In this document: piece after piece, positions 33,675 to 43,227 of the stretch
How positions within the stretch are numbered: position 1 is the first letter of the stretch
Layout of the letters: each line of letters opens with the position of its first letter
Assembly: GCF_900538275.1 (NCBI RefSeq)
Contig: NZ_LR130778.1
Location: 310,001-374,000, forward strand
Source: Petrocella atlantisensis
Lineage (GTDB): Bacteria; Bacillota; Clostridia; Lachnospirales; Vallitaleaceae
Length of the DNA: 64,000 bases
Direction: 5' to 3'
The notes under the pieces: model-generated
Told to the model about the DNA's origin: nothing
The model's input: the letters and a program-made list of their open reading frames with translations, nothing else
Databases searched by the model: none
Program-made: the position numbers and the translations under genes

Positions 33675-34693
33675 TATCTACCCCAACTTTCCAGTTGTTC
33701 TCTTACATAATCCAATTGTAAAAGCCTCTCTTTAATTTGTTCAATGTTTAATCTTTCTGTATTATGAGAATTGTACTCATCTTCTGAAGAAAGCTTTTGA
33801 TCGCCTTCCACAAAATACTTGTCATAATTAAGATCTCTTTTATCTGCCGGAACTTTATAAAAGCCACCCATGTCTTTTGCTACAACATGTTCTTCTTTTG
33901 TAAGAAGTGTTTCATATAGTTTCTCTCCATGACGTGTACCTATCACTTTTATTTCATTGTCAGCATTAAATAGTTCTTTTATTGCTTGTGCTAAGTCTCT
34001 AATCGTAGATGCTGGTGATTTCTGAACCATTATATCCCCTGCTTCAGCGTTCTTAAATGCAAATACAACCAGTTCTACAGCTTCTGCAAGACTCATCAAA
34101 AACCTTGTCATATTAGGATCTGTCACCGTCAAAGGTTGTCCGCTCTTAATTTGATCGATAAACAGCGGAATTACAGATCCTCTCGAGGCCATAACGTTAC
34201 CATATCTAGTGCCGCAGATAAGGGTTTTTTCTGAATCAACTGTCTTAGCTTTTGCTACAAAAACTTTCTCCATCATAGCTTTAGATATACCCATTGCATT
34301 AATCGGATAAGCTGCTTTATCAGTAGAGAGACATATTACTTTTTTGACACCCATCTCAATAGCACCGGTAAGAACATTATCTGTTCCTAGTACATTAGTT
34401 TTGACCGCTTCAAGTGGGAAAAACTCACATGAAGGTACTTGCTTAAGCGCAGCAGCATGGAAGATATAATCTACGCCATGCATAGCATTTTTCACGCTGG
34501 CGAGATCTCGAACATCACCTATATAGAATCTCAATTTATCATTCTTATAAAGTTTTCTCATGTCTTCTTGCTTTTTCTCATCACGTGAAAAAATGCGAAT
34601 TTCTTTAATATCAGTATTTAAAAACCTTTTCATAACTGCATTTCCAAACGAACCTGTGCCACCAGTTATTAACAAAATCTTATTTTTGAACAT
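33674..34693 (-). CDS. capE: CapE/FnlA UDP-GlcNAc 4,6-dehydratase/5-epimerase
   Basis: A 339-residue SDR enzyme, first of the three UDP-L-FucNAc genes. It has the cofactor motif LLITGGTGSFGNAVM, the sequence HAAALKQVPSCE and the catalytic stretch LSTDKAAYPINAMGISKAMME, in which Met replaces the usual Tyr of Y-x3-K, as known for CapE. GTRYGNVMASRGSVIPLFI is also typical. It is cytoplasmic with no membrane part, unlike the CapD-like paralogues in this window. It overlaps the flippase gene by 14 bases, so expression is coupled. Confidence 0.92.
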   Translation of the reverse strand: MFKNKILLITGGTGSFGNAVMKRFLNTDIKEIRIFSRDEKKQEDMRKLYKNDKLRFYIGDVRDLASVKNAMHGVDYIFHAAALKQVPSCEFFPLEAVKTNVLGTDNVLTGAIEMGVKKVICLSTDKAAYPINAMGISKAMMEKVFVAKAKTVDSEKTLICGTRYGNVMASRGSVIPLFIDQIKSGQPLTVTDPNMTRFLMSLAEAVELVVFAFKNAEAGDIMVQKSPASTIRDLAQAIKELFNADNEIKVIGTRHGEKLYETLLTKEEHVVAKDMGGFYKVPADKRDLNYDKYFVEGDQKLSSEDEYNSHNTERLNIEQIKERLLQLDYVREQLESWGR

Positions 34694-36065
34694 ATTTTTT
34701 TTCCTCCAATTCTTTCTTACTTAAAAATTCATTTAGCCACATCGGCTGTATCAAACAATATAAACTCATAGCTATTATATTGGAAACTATTACTCCTATC
34801 CACGAGTTAAAAACTCCAACTAAAAACCATGCAATAGGGATTTTCACCAAAGCACCTATAGTAAAATAGATACTTTGTATCTTTAATTGCCCACAACCAT
34901 TAGCTATACTAGATATTACGCCATTCCAGATTATTATGCTCCCAAACGATGCAAATGCAACAGCATATAGATAATTCACTTGAATCGCATTGTCACCAAG
35001 CCATATGTTAATACCATATTGCAGAAAAGGTATCATTACAAATTCACAAATAACCGCTAGAAGTGCCATTAATCTTAAAGTCCTATATAGCTTCTTTATC
35101 CATGTAAAATTTTGTTCAGAAAAAGCTTTTGTTACAGCTGACCAAATAGGAGTTAATGCTAATACAAAAACAGTACCTATTAGTGTGAAAAGTTTATTAT
35201 AAATTTGGTATTCAACAACCATTTCAGGTGTACTGAACCAAGTAATCAAAAACTCATTAGTTGCAATAATGACCATGTACATGATTTGTACCCAAAAGAA
35301 GATGCCCCCTAACTTAATAACATCTCTTGCATATTTTATTTCAAAGAATTTTATTTCTGGTTTACACCCTCTTAATTCTTTTGTAAAAATAAAAATAGTG
35401 GATATAAGCAGTGGAAAATTAACAGCTAATACATTGACTACTGCCAACGATATTAAACTAGCTGATATGTCAGATGATTTTGCGAATGAAACATAAATTA
35501 AGGTAATAATACTAGTCAATAAACTCAAAAAATTATTCAAGGCCGACTTTTGCATAGCATACAAAATCGACGTTATTAGCTTAAATAAAAATTGAAGCAT
35601 TATGCCTGAAAATACAATGCTTACAGTAATATTGAGAGTCTCTATTGACAAAATGTCATTTGGTATATTAAAAATCAAATTCCAATTAATAAACCTGAAG
35701 AATATGGCTGAAGACATTAAGGAGAATAATACAATAGTCCCAACCACAACATAAGCAGATGAGATATATTTTTTAATTCTTGTTTGATCTCTCTTTACTA
35801 GAGCAGGTACTAAATGATTCCTAAGACCATTACCAATTCCCAAATCAAAGGTAAGCACCCATGATAAAACGGATATTATTGTAAACCAAAGGCCTAAGAT
35901 TTGCTGATTATCAAAATACCTCATATATGCAGGCATAGTGAACAATGAAATGACGAGTGCACCGCCCTTTACTAGAAAGGCTCCTATCGTATTGTATACA
36001 ATTGCTTTATTATTCTCGTTTGTATTTAGAAACTTATTTTTTAATTTAAAGATATATTTTCTCAT
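34680..36065 (-). CDS. wzx: Wzx-type lipid-linked oligosaccharide flippase
   Basis: A 461-residue integral membrane protein with about 12 hydrophobic segments, the pattern of the polysaccharide-transport (MOP/Wzx) family. The N-terminus NTIGAFLVKGGALVISLFTM is a typical first helix with its flanking region. It should move the undecaprenyl-linked repeat unit across the membrane for polymerisation. It starts one base before the adjacent glycosyltransferase stop region and overlaps capE at its 3' end. Sequence in this class is poorly conserved, so assignment relies on topology and locus. Confidence 0.85.
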   Translation of the reverse strand: MRKYIFKLKNKFLNTNENNKAIVYNTIGAFLVKGGALVISLFTMPAYMRYFDNQQILGLWFTIISVLSWVLTFDLGIGNGLRNHLVPALVKRDQTRIKKYISSAYVVVGTIVLFSLMSSAIFFRFINWNLIFNIPNDILSIETLNITVSIVFSGIMLQFLFKLITSILYAMQKSALNNFLSLLTSIITLIYVSFAKSSDISASLISLAVVNVLAVNFPLLISTIFIFTKELRGCKPEIKFFEIKYARDVIKLGGIFFWVQIMYMVIIATNEFLITWFSTPEMVVEYQIYNKLFTLIGTVFVLALTPIWSAVTKAFSEQNFTWIKKLYRTLRLMALLAVICEFVMIPFLQYGINIWLGDNAIQVNYLYAVAFASFGSIIIWNGVISSIANGCGQLKIQSIYFTIGALVKIPIAWFLVGVFNSWIGVIVSNIIAMSLYCLIQPMWLNEFLSKKELEEKKYVQK

Positions 36066-37214
36066 CTATTCTTCCAACAACTTTTTAATATTTTCTGTAA
36101 AATTCAAATTAAGTCTTCTAATTATTTCTCTACTATTATATGATTCACTTAAATCGATAGAGGTGATCGTGCTTGCAATAGCTTTAGGGTTGGGTTCATC
36201 ATAGTAGTAAACTTCCTGTCCAACAGTAGAAATCTCTATCGTTTTTATGCGAACAGAAACTACACGTAATCCATTAGCCATATATGAAAGTATTTTTGAT
36301 GGGAATGAGGTTTCATTATATGCCGCCTCAGGTGTTTGCGTGCTTAATCCTATATCACATTTCTGCAGAAACCGAATATATGCTTCTCCACTAAAAAGCC
36401 CATCATAAGTAATAGTTGCTTCCGTATTTTTTGATAATTCGTCTATCTTCTTTAATAATATACTTGTATCATCTTTAGAACCAAATCCAATGATATGGAT
36501 ATGATAATTCTTGGGAAGATATTCTGCTACTGCTGCTGCTGCTAGTGCCCCTCCCTTTCTAGGATCGAATGTTCCAGCATAAACCACATGGATTTTATCA
36601 TCATTAAATTTGCATTTTCTATCTTCCTCTACTTGGTATGTTCCGTTTATTATTATATATGGTTTGTTTGCTTTATTGATACTATTATTTAGCAACTCAG
36701 TAGAAAAAATAAAACTGTCTGCACTTTCAAATAACTTATATTCACTTTTTGTCATGTATTTAGAATGAGATTGTATATCTTGATAAATTTCTTCAACTTC
36801 TAAAATTAATTTTATTTTTTTGAGATGCTTAACGATTCTAATTGGTAATGATAAACTTATAGAGTGGTACACAACAATTGGTTCGCCTTTTTTAGTATTA
36901 AATAACAAATAAAGCAATAATTGAAATAAGGAAAATATATATTTACAGATTCTTTGAATTTTATTTTTTGCTCCAAAAGATGCAAATATTCTTAGAAATA
37001 CCCCTTCTATTGCATTAATAACTTCACCTTTATAGTAGCCTCGTTGATTATTAGTCCAACTTGGAGATATAAGCTCAACTTCATAATTATTTCTTCTAAA
37101 AGCACTGCAAATATAATCTATTTTATTGGTAGCGGAAATAGCCATTTGTCTATTTTGGCTACCAATAAAATCATTTGAATAAAAAGCTATATATTTAATT
37201 TGTTTAATAGCCAT
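36066..37214 (-). CDS. GT4-like glycosyltransferase
   Basis: A 382-residue GT-B protein. The donor domain is seen in IHVVYAGTFDPRKGGALAAA, IHIIGFGS and CDIGLSTQTPEAAYNETSFP followed by SKILSYMANGLRVVS, the region holding the GT4 acidic motif. The acceptor half is lineage-specific. It overlaps or abuts the flippase gene and follows another GT4 gene, so it adds one sugar of the repeat unit. Donor unknown. Confidence 0.75.
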   Translation of the reverse strand: MAIKQIKYIAFYSNDFIGSQNRQMAISATNKIDYICSAFRRNNYEVELISPSWTNNQRGYYKGEVINAIEGVFLRIFASFGAKNKIQRICKYIFSLFQLLLYLLFNTKKGEPIVVYHSISLSLPIRIVKHLKKIKLILEVEEIYQDIQSHSKYMTKSEYKLFESADSFIFSTELLNNSINKANKPYIIINGTYQVEEDRKCKFNDDKIHVVYAGTFDPRKGGALAAAAVAEYLPKNYHIHIIGFGSKDDTSILLKKIDELSKNTEATITYDGLFSGEAYIRFLQKCDIGLSTQTPEAAYNETSFPSKILSYMANGLRVVSVRIKTIEISTVGQEVYYYDEPNPKAIASTITSIDLSESYNSREIIRRLNLNFTENIKKLLEE

Positions 37215-37272
37215 AATTTTTCTCCTCGACTGTATTAATCATAAATACCTTACAAATAATCCAACGTTTAAA

Positions 37273-38361
37273 TTAATTTAACATTGATGAGTAAAGTTCA
37301 TCAAACTGTTTTGCAATTTCTAAAGAATTAAATTTTGATTTTAATCTTTGATTTGCATTTTCCCCCATTTCTTTTCTTAATTTTGGGTTTTTATACAATT
37401 TCAGTATTGATTCTGATAATATTTTTGAATTATATGGGGGAACTAGTATACCTGTTACACCGTCTTCGATAACCTCTGGAACACCACCAACGTTTGTCCC
37501 AATACTTGGAATATTTACTGATGAAGCTTCTAAAAATACATTACCTAGATTTTCATGAAGCGTTGGTAATACAAAAACATCACTTTCGTATAGTATACTT
37601 ATTACATCATTTCTTTTGCCAAGCATAATAACTTTTTTATCATTTATTTCTTCAATGACCTGATTTCTAAATACTTTTTCATATGCTCCATCCCCTACAA
37701 TTAAAAATCTAATACCATTTATATGTCTTAATCTGTGAATTGCTTTAGCTAACTCTTTATAACCTTTGTCTAAAACAATGCGTGAAATTGTAGTAAAAAC
37801 AACTTCATCTTCTCTTATCCCTAGTGATTTTCTTATATCACCTTTTTTATTCAATTCACTTTTAGATGGAGGTAGATTGTAAATAAAGCTTCTCTTATTT
37901 TTTGCATATTTTTCAATCATTTTTTTCTCATATGTGTATTGACTTATTCCTTGAACATGTGTTGCAAATATTATTGTAATTGGCTCAATTATATTGTTAA
38001 AAATGAATCTTTTATTTTTGGAGATATCCAGAGCATCTCCTGAAAATCCATGAGTTGTAATTAACCTATTTTTGCATCCAGCAAGAACAGCAGCAATCAT
38101 GCAGTGAAATCCTGCACTCTGCATCCCAGATATGTGTATAATATTAGGCTTTTGCTCTTGAATTTCTCTTTTTAATTCTAGAATTAATCCAATATTTAGT
38201 TTACCACCAGCAATTCTATTTTGATTTAGCCGTATAAAGTCATACTTTTCGTTAAGTAATTTATCACTTTCAATTCTGCCAAATAAAATATTGGGTCCTC
38301 CAATTGCACCTGGCATAACATAATGCATCATTATTTTATATTTGTTGTTGAATTCGCTCAT
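37273..38361 (-). CDS. GT4-family glycosyltransferase
   Basis: A 362-residue GT4 enzyme with strong signatures: FTTISRIVLDKGYKELAKAI, RFLIVGDGAYE, VFVLPTLHENLGNVFLEASS (E-x(7)-E-like) and GGVPEVIEDGVTGILVPPYN, which binds the donor nucleotide. The N-terminal MMHYVMPGAIGGPNILFGRI is the acceptor-side Gly-rich loop. It is expected to act on the lipid-linked repeat unit in the cytoplasm, between the polymerase and a second GT4 gene. Confidence 0.88.
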   Translation of the reverse strand: MSEFNNKYKIMMHYVMPGAIGGPNILFGRIESDKLLNEKYDFIRLNQNRIAGGKLNIGLILELKREIQEQKPNIIHISGMQSAGFHCMIAAVLAGCKNRLITTHGFSGDALDISKNKRFIFNNIIEPITIIFATHVQGISQYTYEKKMIEKYAKNKRSFIYNLPPSKSELNKKGDIRKSLGIREDEVVFTTISRIVLDKGYKELAKAIHRLRHINGIRFLIVGDGAYEKVFRNQVIEEINDKKVIMLGKRNDVISILYESDVFVLPTLHENLGNVFLEASSVNIPSIGTNVGGVPEVIEDGVTGILVPPYNSKILSESILKLYKNPKLRKEMGENANQRLKSKFNSLEIAKQFDELYSSMLN

Positions 38362-38394
38362 TTCAAAAACTCTCCTCTTGTTTAATGGTCATTC

Positions 38395-39678
38395 TCAAAT
38401 ATTATTATTCTTTAACTCCATAACCCAATCATAGAATACTGGATATACAAAAAATATACCGAACCCTATTGAAGGAGTTACATTATTAAATGAAAATATT
38501 ATTAATACTGATATTAACATAGACAAGTTTAAACTGAATAGCTCTCTTTTTTTATCAAATCTAATAAAGAACGGATAGAGTATAATATATATGTTCAATA
38601 CTCCTATGAACAAGCCATATAACGCTAATGTATCTACGAAATGCGAATGTTGTCCAAAACCAGTTAGAAATCCTCCACTTGATTGAATAGGGCTTATGAC
38701 TAATCCGCTAATTGGATTTTCTAAAAATGATAACCAACTTGATATTATTGTAGAAGCTCTGTCTGAAAATATCGAATCACTTCCGTAATATATTGAAGAC
38801 GATTCCTGTAATTTAAGCAATTTCTCAACAGTTGCCCCACTTCCCATTAGTTTAATAATACCCTTTATTAAAAAATCAAAAATGTTTTTTCTAAAGAGTA
38901 TTAAAATAACGCCCAAAAATAAAATATATACTTTAGCTAATATATTTCGATTTTTAAAAATTAAAAGTACTACAAATGATGCTATCAACATTAAAAGTGC
39001 TGTAAAATAATTTGCGGAAACAATAGTCAATAAAAATAATGTGAATAGAAATGTTATGATATAAGTAGATCTCGCCTTAAGTTTAATGAACTTCTTATTA
39101 CATAATAAAAAAAATAAATTAATGCTTACAAATACTAATAGATAAATAAATTCGTATCCTCCAATTCCTTGGCTTCTAAGATACATTGTATGTTCACCAC
39201 TAGATTTTATACTTCTTGCTAAATAAGGATTATTAAAGAGTCCAAGTAAAGTCAAAACACTAGTAATTGTCAAGGATAATAGAGAAAAATTTACTATCAG
39301 CATGTTACTATTTGAATACCCATAAGCTCTGTTGTATCTATAGATCAAATAAAAAATAAGCATTACACCATGTTCTAAATATCGATTTCCAATAGTTCCG
39401 TTTCCAAATATATATGGCACTGTTACGGTATATAAAATAAAAAGAAATATTAGTAATTTATGGACATTAAATTGCGTAAAAAAACTTGGATGGGCAAGTG
39501 CTGCAGTAAACAACCATAGGAATATAGACAAAAACATTAATAAATAAAAACCAGGTATAACTCTAATTTGTGGTATTAAATTGGAAATAACTAAATAAAA
39601 TGCAAAAAATGTACTCAACTTCTGAATAGTAGGATTTTTTCTTTTTAGTTGGATTTCATTATTCACTCTTGCCACCAT
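38395..39678 (-). CDS. wzy: Wzy-type polysaccharide polymerase
   Basis: A 427-residue protein with about ten or more hydrophobic helices and one large polar loop near the centre to C-terminal half (SGATVEKLLKLQESSSIYYG onward), the usual shape of O-antigen polymerases and ligases. The loop contains Ser/Asp/Arg-rich sequence (YYGSDSIFSDRASTII) and later GFGQHSHFVDTLALYG, a pattern common in Wzy and WaaL. It should polymerise repeat units at the outer face. Assignment is by topology and gene neighbourhood, as sequence conservation is low. Confidence 0.82.
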   Translation of the reverse strand: MVARVNNEIQLKRKNPTIQKLSTFFAFYLVISNLIPQIRVIPGFYLLMFLSIFLWLFTAALAHPSFFTQFNVHKLLIFLFILYTVTVPYIFGNGTIGNRYLEHGVMLIFYLIYRYNRAYGYSNSNMLIVNFSLLSLTITSVLTLLGLFNNPYLARSIKSSGEHTMYLRSQGIGGYEFIYLLVFVSINLFFLLCNKKFIKLKARSTYIITFLFTLFLLTIVSANYFTALLMLIASFVVLLIFKNRNILAKVYILFLGVILILFRKNIFDFLIKGIIKLMGSGATVEKLLKLQESSSIYYGSDSIFSDRASTIISSWLSFLENPISGLVISPIQSSGGFLTGFGQHSHFVDTLALYGLFIGVLNIYIILYPFFIRFDKKRELFSLNLSMLISVLIIFSFNNVTPSIGFGIFFVYPVFYDWVMELKNNNI

Positions 39679-39714
39679 CTTCTTAGTATTTTAAATTATT
39701 ACAATCTTTTATTT

Positions 39715-40899
39715 TTATTCAGAGTTAGATTGTATAACATGTAGAAATTGCCTGATTTTATTATTATAATTTCTAAAGTAAAAAATATTTGATTCAATAC
39801 ATTTTTTTTTCATCCTATTAATATCTTCTTTTTTCATATCGAAAACTTTACTTAAAAGTAACAATACATTTTTCTTGTCCTTTATATCAATAAAAAAACC
39901 ATTTTCTCCTTCAAGAATATATCGTTCAAGGTCACTGGTCCGAGTTGTTATAACTGGTGTACCACAACTAATGCTTTCAACAAACTTTGTTGGAAAACCT
40001 GCTTTCGTCGTTCGTGTATCATCTCTAAAAAAAACGCTGAAATCTGACATCATGACAAATTTTAAACTGTCTACATGTGATAATCGACCATGAAAAACTA
40101 TCTTTTCTCCAAGTTGATTTAATTTAGGCTCAAGTTCCTTGAATACATCAATATATTGTTCTTTTGTTATACCTATTATATTTAATGAAAAATTTGAAAC
40201 TTCCTTAAACTCATATAAACTCTCAATAAAAAACTTAAGTTTATCTTTAGTTTTTCCTGGACTCCCTGCATAAACTAAATTTAACTTATCACTATCAAAT
40301 TCAGATACTGTTGTATTCCACTTTTCTTCAGATATATCTATTAATGGAGGGACTCTCACTACATTAGTAGATCTATGATAATAATTTTTTAAGTAGCTAC
40401 TTATTACGATAAGTCCGTCAAGCCGTTTTTGGATTACTCTCATACGCAGTAACGAGTCAATTCCTTTTATGAACTTAAAAATAATACTCTGCCCCTTAGT
40501 GCTATACCACTCAGTACAATCAGCAACTATTTTTATACTATTTCTAGCGCAATAGTTTTTTAATCTCCATAAAGGAATTGCTGGATAGTTATAGGCGATA
40601 ATTACTTTAACATCCTCATATTGATTTAAAACTTCAATTGAAGTATCAATGTTACTTAAGTAATTAATCCATTGTACTTTTGTTGATGGATATGGTATAG
40701 ACCAACATTCAAATTCTTGAATAATATGTTTTGTATTTCGCACATCACTTCCATATTTAAGTTCTTTATCTACATCAATAAATACAACCTTATATCCTAA
40801 TTCTCTGATTATTTTCCCATTACTAAGAACTCTATGAGCTGCAGCATTTTTATCCGGTAGTTCAAAACCACCTACATATAGAATAGTACCTTTTGACAT
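39715..40899 (-). CDS. GT4-like glycosyltransferase
   Basis: A 394-residue GT-B protein. The start, TILYVGGFELPDKNAAAHRV, has the acceptor-side Gly and His typical of WbuB-like enzymes. The donor half includes LNLVYAGSPGKTKDKLKFFI and SVFFRDDTRTTKAGFPTKFV, with VESISCGTPVITT as the acidic-helix motif and LEGENGFFID after it. It belongs to the operon and lies one base from the epimerase gene. Donor and linkage are unknown. Confidence 0.8.
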   Translation of the reverse strand: MSKGTILYVGGFELPDKNAAAHRVLSNGKIIRELGYKVVFIDVDKELKYGSDVRNTKHIIQEFECWSIPYPSTKVQWINYLSNIDTSIEVLNQYEDVKVIIAYNYPAIPLWRLKNYCARNSIKIVADCTEWYSTKGQSIIFKFIKGIDSLLRMRVIQKRLDGLIVISSYLKNYYHRSTNVVRVPPLIDISEEKWNTTVSEFDSDKLNLVYAGSPGKTKDKLKFFIESLYEFKEVSNFSLNIIGITKEQYIDVFKELEPKLNQLGEKIVFHGRLSHVDSLKFVMMSDFSVFFRDDTRTTKAGFPTKFVESISCGTPVITTRTSDLERYILEGENGFFIDIKDKKNVLLLLSKVFDMKKEDINRMKKKCIESNIFYFRNYNNKIRQFLHVIQSNSE

Positions 40900-40900
40900 A

Positions 40901-41884
40901 TCACAAATTCTCCTTATACCATACTATTGCCGCTTCAATCCCTCTTTCAAAACTCCAACTAGGATTATATCCAAGCATTTCCTGAGCTTTCTTAATATCA
41001 GCGTTACTATGCTTTATATCACCTATTCTATCTTGTCCAAATATTGGTTGAATCTCTTTACCAAGAGCTTTACATAAAGAATTATAAACATCAATTAAGT
41101 ATTCTCTACCTCCAAAGGCGATGTTAAAAGCTTCACCTGCAACTTCAGAAGACGCCTTACACGCTTTGAGATTTGCTTCAATTACATTCTCGATGTATGT
41201 AAAGTCTCTACTTTGCTTTCCGTCTCCGTATATAGTAGGTTGTTCATCATTAAGAAGTTGCTTAATAAACTTAGGAACTACAGCTGCATAAGCCCCGTTT
41301 GGATCCTGTCTTTTACCAAAGACATTAAAATATCTTAAGCCATACGTATCTAAGCCGTAAAGTTTTGAATAAAGCTTTGCATATTCTTCATCAACTATTT
41401 TTGTAAGGGCGTAAGGTGATAAAAGATTCCCTTCTCTCCCTTCTTGTTTAGGAAGATTCGGCTCATCTCCATACACGGATGAACTGGATGCATATACAAA
41501 CTTTTTAACTTCGTTTTGTCTAGAGGCTTCCATCATGTTTAGTGTCCCTCTTATATTTATCTCTTCATACAATAATGGCATCTTAATACTTCTTGGTACA
41601 CTTCCCCAAGCTGCTTGATTAAGTACATAGTCAACACCCTCGCACGCTTTCATGCAGATATCTAAATTTCTAATGTCACCTTTAATGAATGTATAGTTTG
41701 GATTATCAATAAACAAGTCAATATTGGCTTGCTTTCCATTTGAAAGATCATCAAGACATCTCACTAAGTAACCTTTATCTAATAAAACCTCGCATAGGTT
41801 AGAGCCAATAAATCCTGCTCCACCTGTCACAAGAAATACGCTATCTTTTTCAAATGTTATATTTTCATAACCCATGATTTGCAC
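40901..41884 (-). CDS. wbpP: UDP-GlcNAc(A) C4-epimerase, WbpP/TviC-like
   Basis: A 327-residue extended SDR epimerase. It has the NAD motif FLVTGGAGFIGSNLCEVL, the catalytic YALTKIVDEEY (Y-x3-K) with VYASSSSVYGD, and RYFNVFGKRQDPNGAYAAVV, which is characteristic of the WbpP/TviC group using N-acetylated sugars. Its neighbour is a WbpO/TviB-type dehydrogenase. The pair is known to yield UDP-GalNAcA, either by epimerising UDP-GlcNAc before oxidation or UDP-GlcNAcA after it. Confidence is high for family and moderate for the order of steps. Confidence 0.88.
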   Translation of the reverse strand: MQIMGYENITFEKDSVFLVTGGAGFIGSNLCEVLLDKGYLVRCLDDLSNGKQANIDLFIDNPNYTFIKGDIRNLDICMKACEGVDYVLNQAAWGSVPRSIKMPLLYEEINIRGTLNMMEASRQNEVKKFVYASSSSVYGDEPNLPKQEGREGNLLSPYALTKIVDEEYAKLYSKLYGLDTYGLRYFNVFGKRQDPNGAYAAVVPKFIKQLLNDEQPTIYGDGKQSRDFTYIENVIEANLKACKASSEVAGEAFNIAFGGREYLIDVYNSLCKALGKEIQPIFGQDRIGDIKHSNADIKKAQEMLGYNPSWSFERGIEAAIVWYKENL

Positions 41885-41893
41885 TACCTTCCT

Positions 41894-43213
41894 CTATAGT
41901 CTCCAGTATTTATATCCTGCCACTTCATACTCTTTTCTATCTAAGATACCTTTAATATCAGTTAACACTTTACTTTCGTTAGATCCTTCTTTGAACATTT
42001 TCTTGAAGTCCTCTTTAGAGAGTTTTAAGAATTGATCATGACCAACTGCAACAACAATAGCATCCATATTTTTAATATCTTCCACCGAATCAAAGACGAT
42101 TCCATACTCATGTTTTGCTTCATCTTCATCGGCCTCGGGATCTGCAATCATAGGATTGACTCCATATTCTTTTAACTCATTCACTATGTCAATAACCCTT
42201 GTATTTCTTGTATCAGGACAGTTTTCTTTGAATGTAAATCCTAGGATTGCTACTTTGGCATCTTTGACTGGTACATCAGCCTTAATGAGATTTTTAATTA
42301 AATTCTCAACCACATATCTGCCCATATCGTCATTGATTCTTCTGCCAGAAAGTATAATTTGTGAATGGTATCCTAGCTGTTCAGCCTTATATGTGAGGTA
42401 ATAAGGATCTACACCTATACAATGTCCGCCCACAAGACCAGGATGGAAATTCAAGAAATTCCACTTAGTTCCTGCAGCTTTTAGAACAGCCTTAGTATCT
42501 ATTCCCATCCTATTGAATATAATGGAAAGCTCATTCATAAATGCGATGTTAATATCTCGTTGAGAGTTTTCAATAACTTTAGCGGCTTCAGCTACTTTAA
42601 TTGATTCAGCTCTATGTACCCCAGCATCTACAACAAGTTCATATACTTTAGCTATAACTTCAAGAGATTCTTTATCCATTCCTGCTACAACTTTTACTAT
42701 TGTTTCTAACCTGTGTACTTTATCACCTGGATTGATTCTTTCAGGTGAATAACCTACCTTAAAGTCTTCACCACATTTCATTCCTGATTCTTTTTCAAGT
42801 ATTGGAATACAAATTTCTTCTGTTACACCTGGATAAACTGTGGACTCAAATACAACAATTGAACCTTTTGTGAGATTTCTTCCAACTGTTCTACTCGCGG
42901 ATTCAATAGGTTTTAAGTTTGGTGTATGATCCGAATTTACAGGTGTTGGTACAGCGACAATGTGGAACTTTGCTTCTCTAAGTTTTAATTCATCAGCGGT
43001 AAATTCAACAGCTGTTTCTTTTATAACTTCATTGCCTACTTCTTTAGTTGGATCAATCCCATTTATATAAAGTTCAACTTTTTCTTTGCTGATATCAAAT
43101 CCAATAACATTAACCTTTTTAGCAAAAGAAACAGCTATTGGCATACCAACATAGCCAAGCCCTACAAGTGAGATTTTTTCTTCTCTGTTTTTAATCTTTT
43201 CATATAAATTCAT
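41894..43213 (-). CDS. wbpO: UDP-N-acetylhexosamine 6-dehydrogenase, WbpO/TviB-like
   Basis: A 439-residue nucleotide-sugar dehydrogenase. The N-terminal NAD domain starts ISLVGLGYVGMPIAVSFAKK. The central segment has VAEAAKVIENSQRDINIAFM, and the catalytic Cys lies in FHPGLVGGHCIGVDPYYLT. The C-terminal UDP-binding domain begins with VAILGFTFKENCPDTRNTR. It oxidises UDP-GlcNAc or UDP-GalNAc at C6 to the uronic acid. Together with the WbpP-like epimerase it supplies an acidic sugar, so the polymer is probably anionic. Confidence 0.9.
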   Translation of the reverse strand: MNLYEKIKNREEKISLVGLGYVGMPIAVSFAKKVNVIGFDISKEKVELYINGIDPTKEVGNEVIKETAVEFTADELKLREAKFHIVAVPTPVNSDHTPNLKPIESASRTVGRNLTKGSIVVFESTVYPGVTEEICIPILEKESGMKCGEDFKVGYSPERINPGDKVHRLETIVKVVAGMDKESLEVIAKVYELVVDAGVHRAESIKVAEAAKVIENSQRDINIAFMNELSIIFNRMGIDTKAVLKAAGTKWNFLNFHPGLVGGHCIGVDPYYLTYKAEQLGYHSQIILSGRRINDDMGRYVVENLIKNLIKADVPVKDAKVAILGFTFKENCPDTRNTRVIDIVNELKEYGVNPMIADPEADEDEAKHEYGIVFDSVEDIKNMDAIVVAVGHDQFLKLSKEDFKKMFKEGSNESKVLTDIKGILDRKEYEVAGYKYWRL

Positions 43214-43227
43214 GTCAGATAACTCCT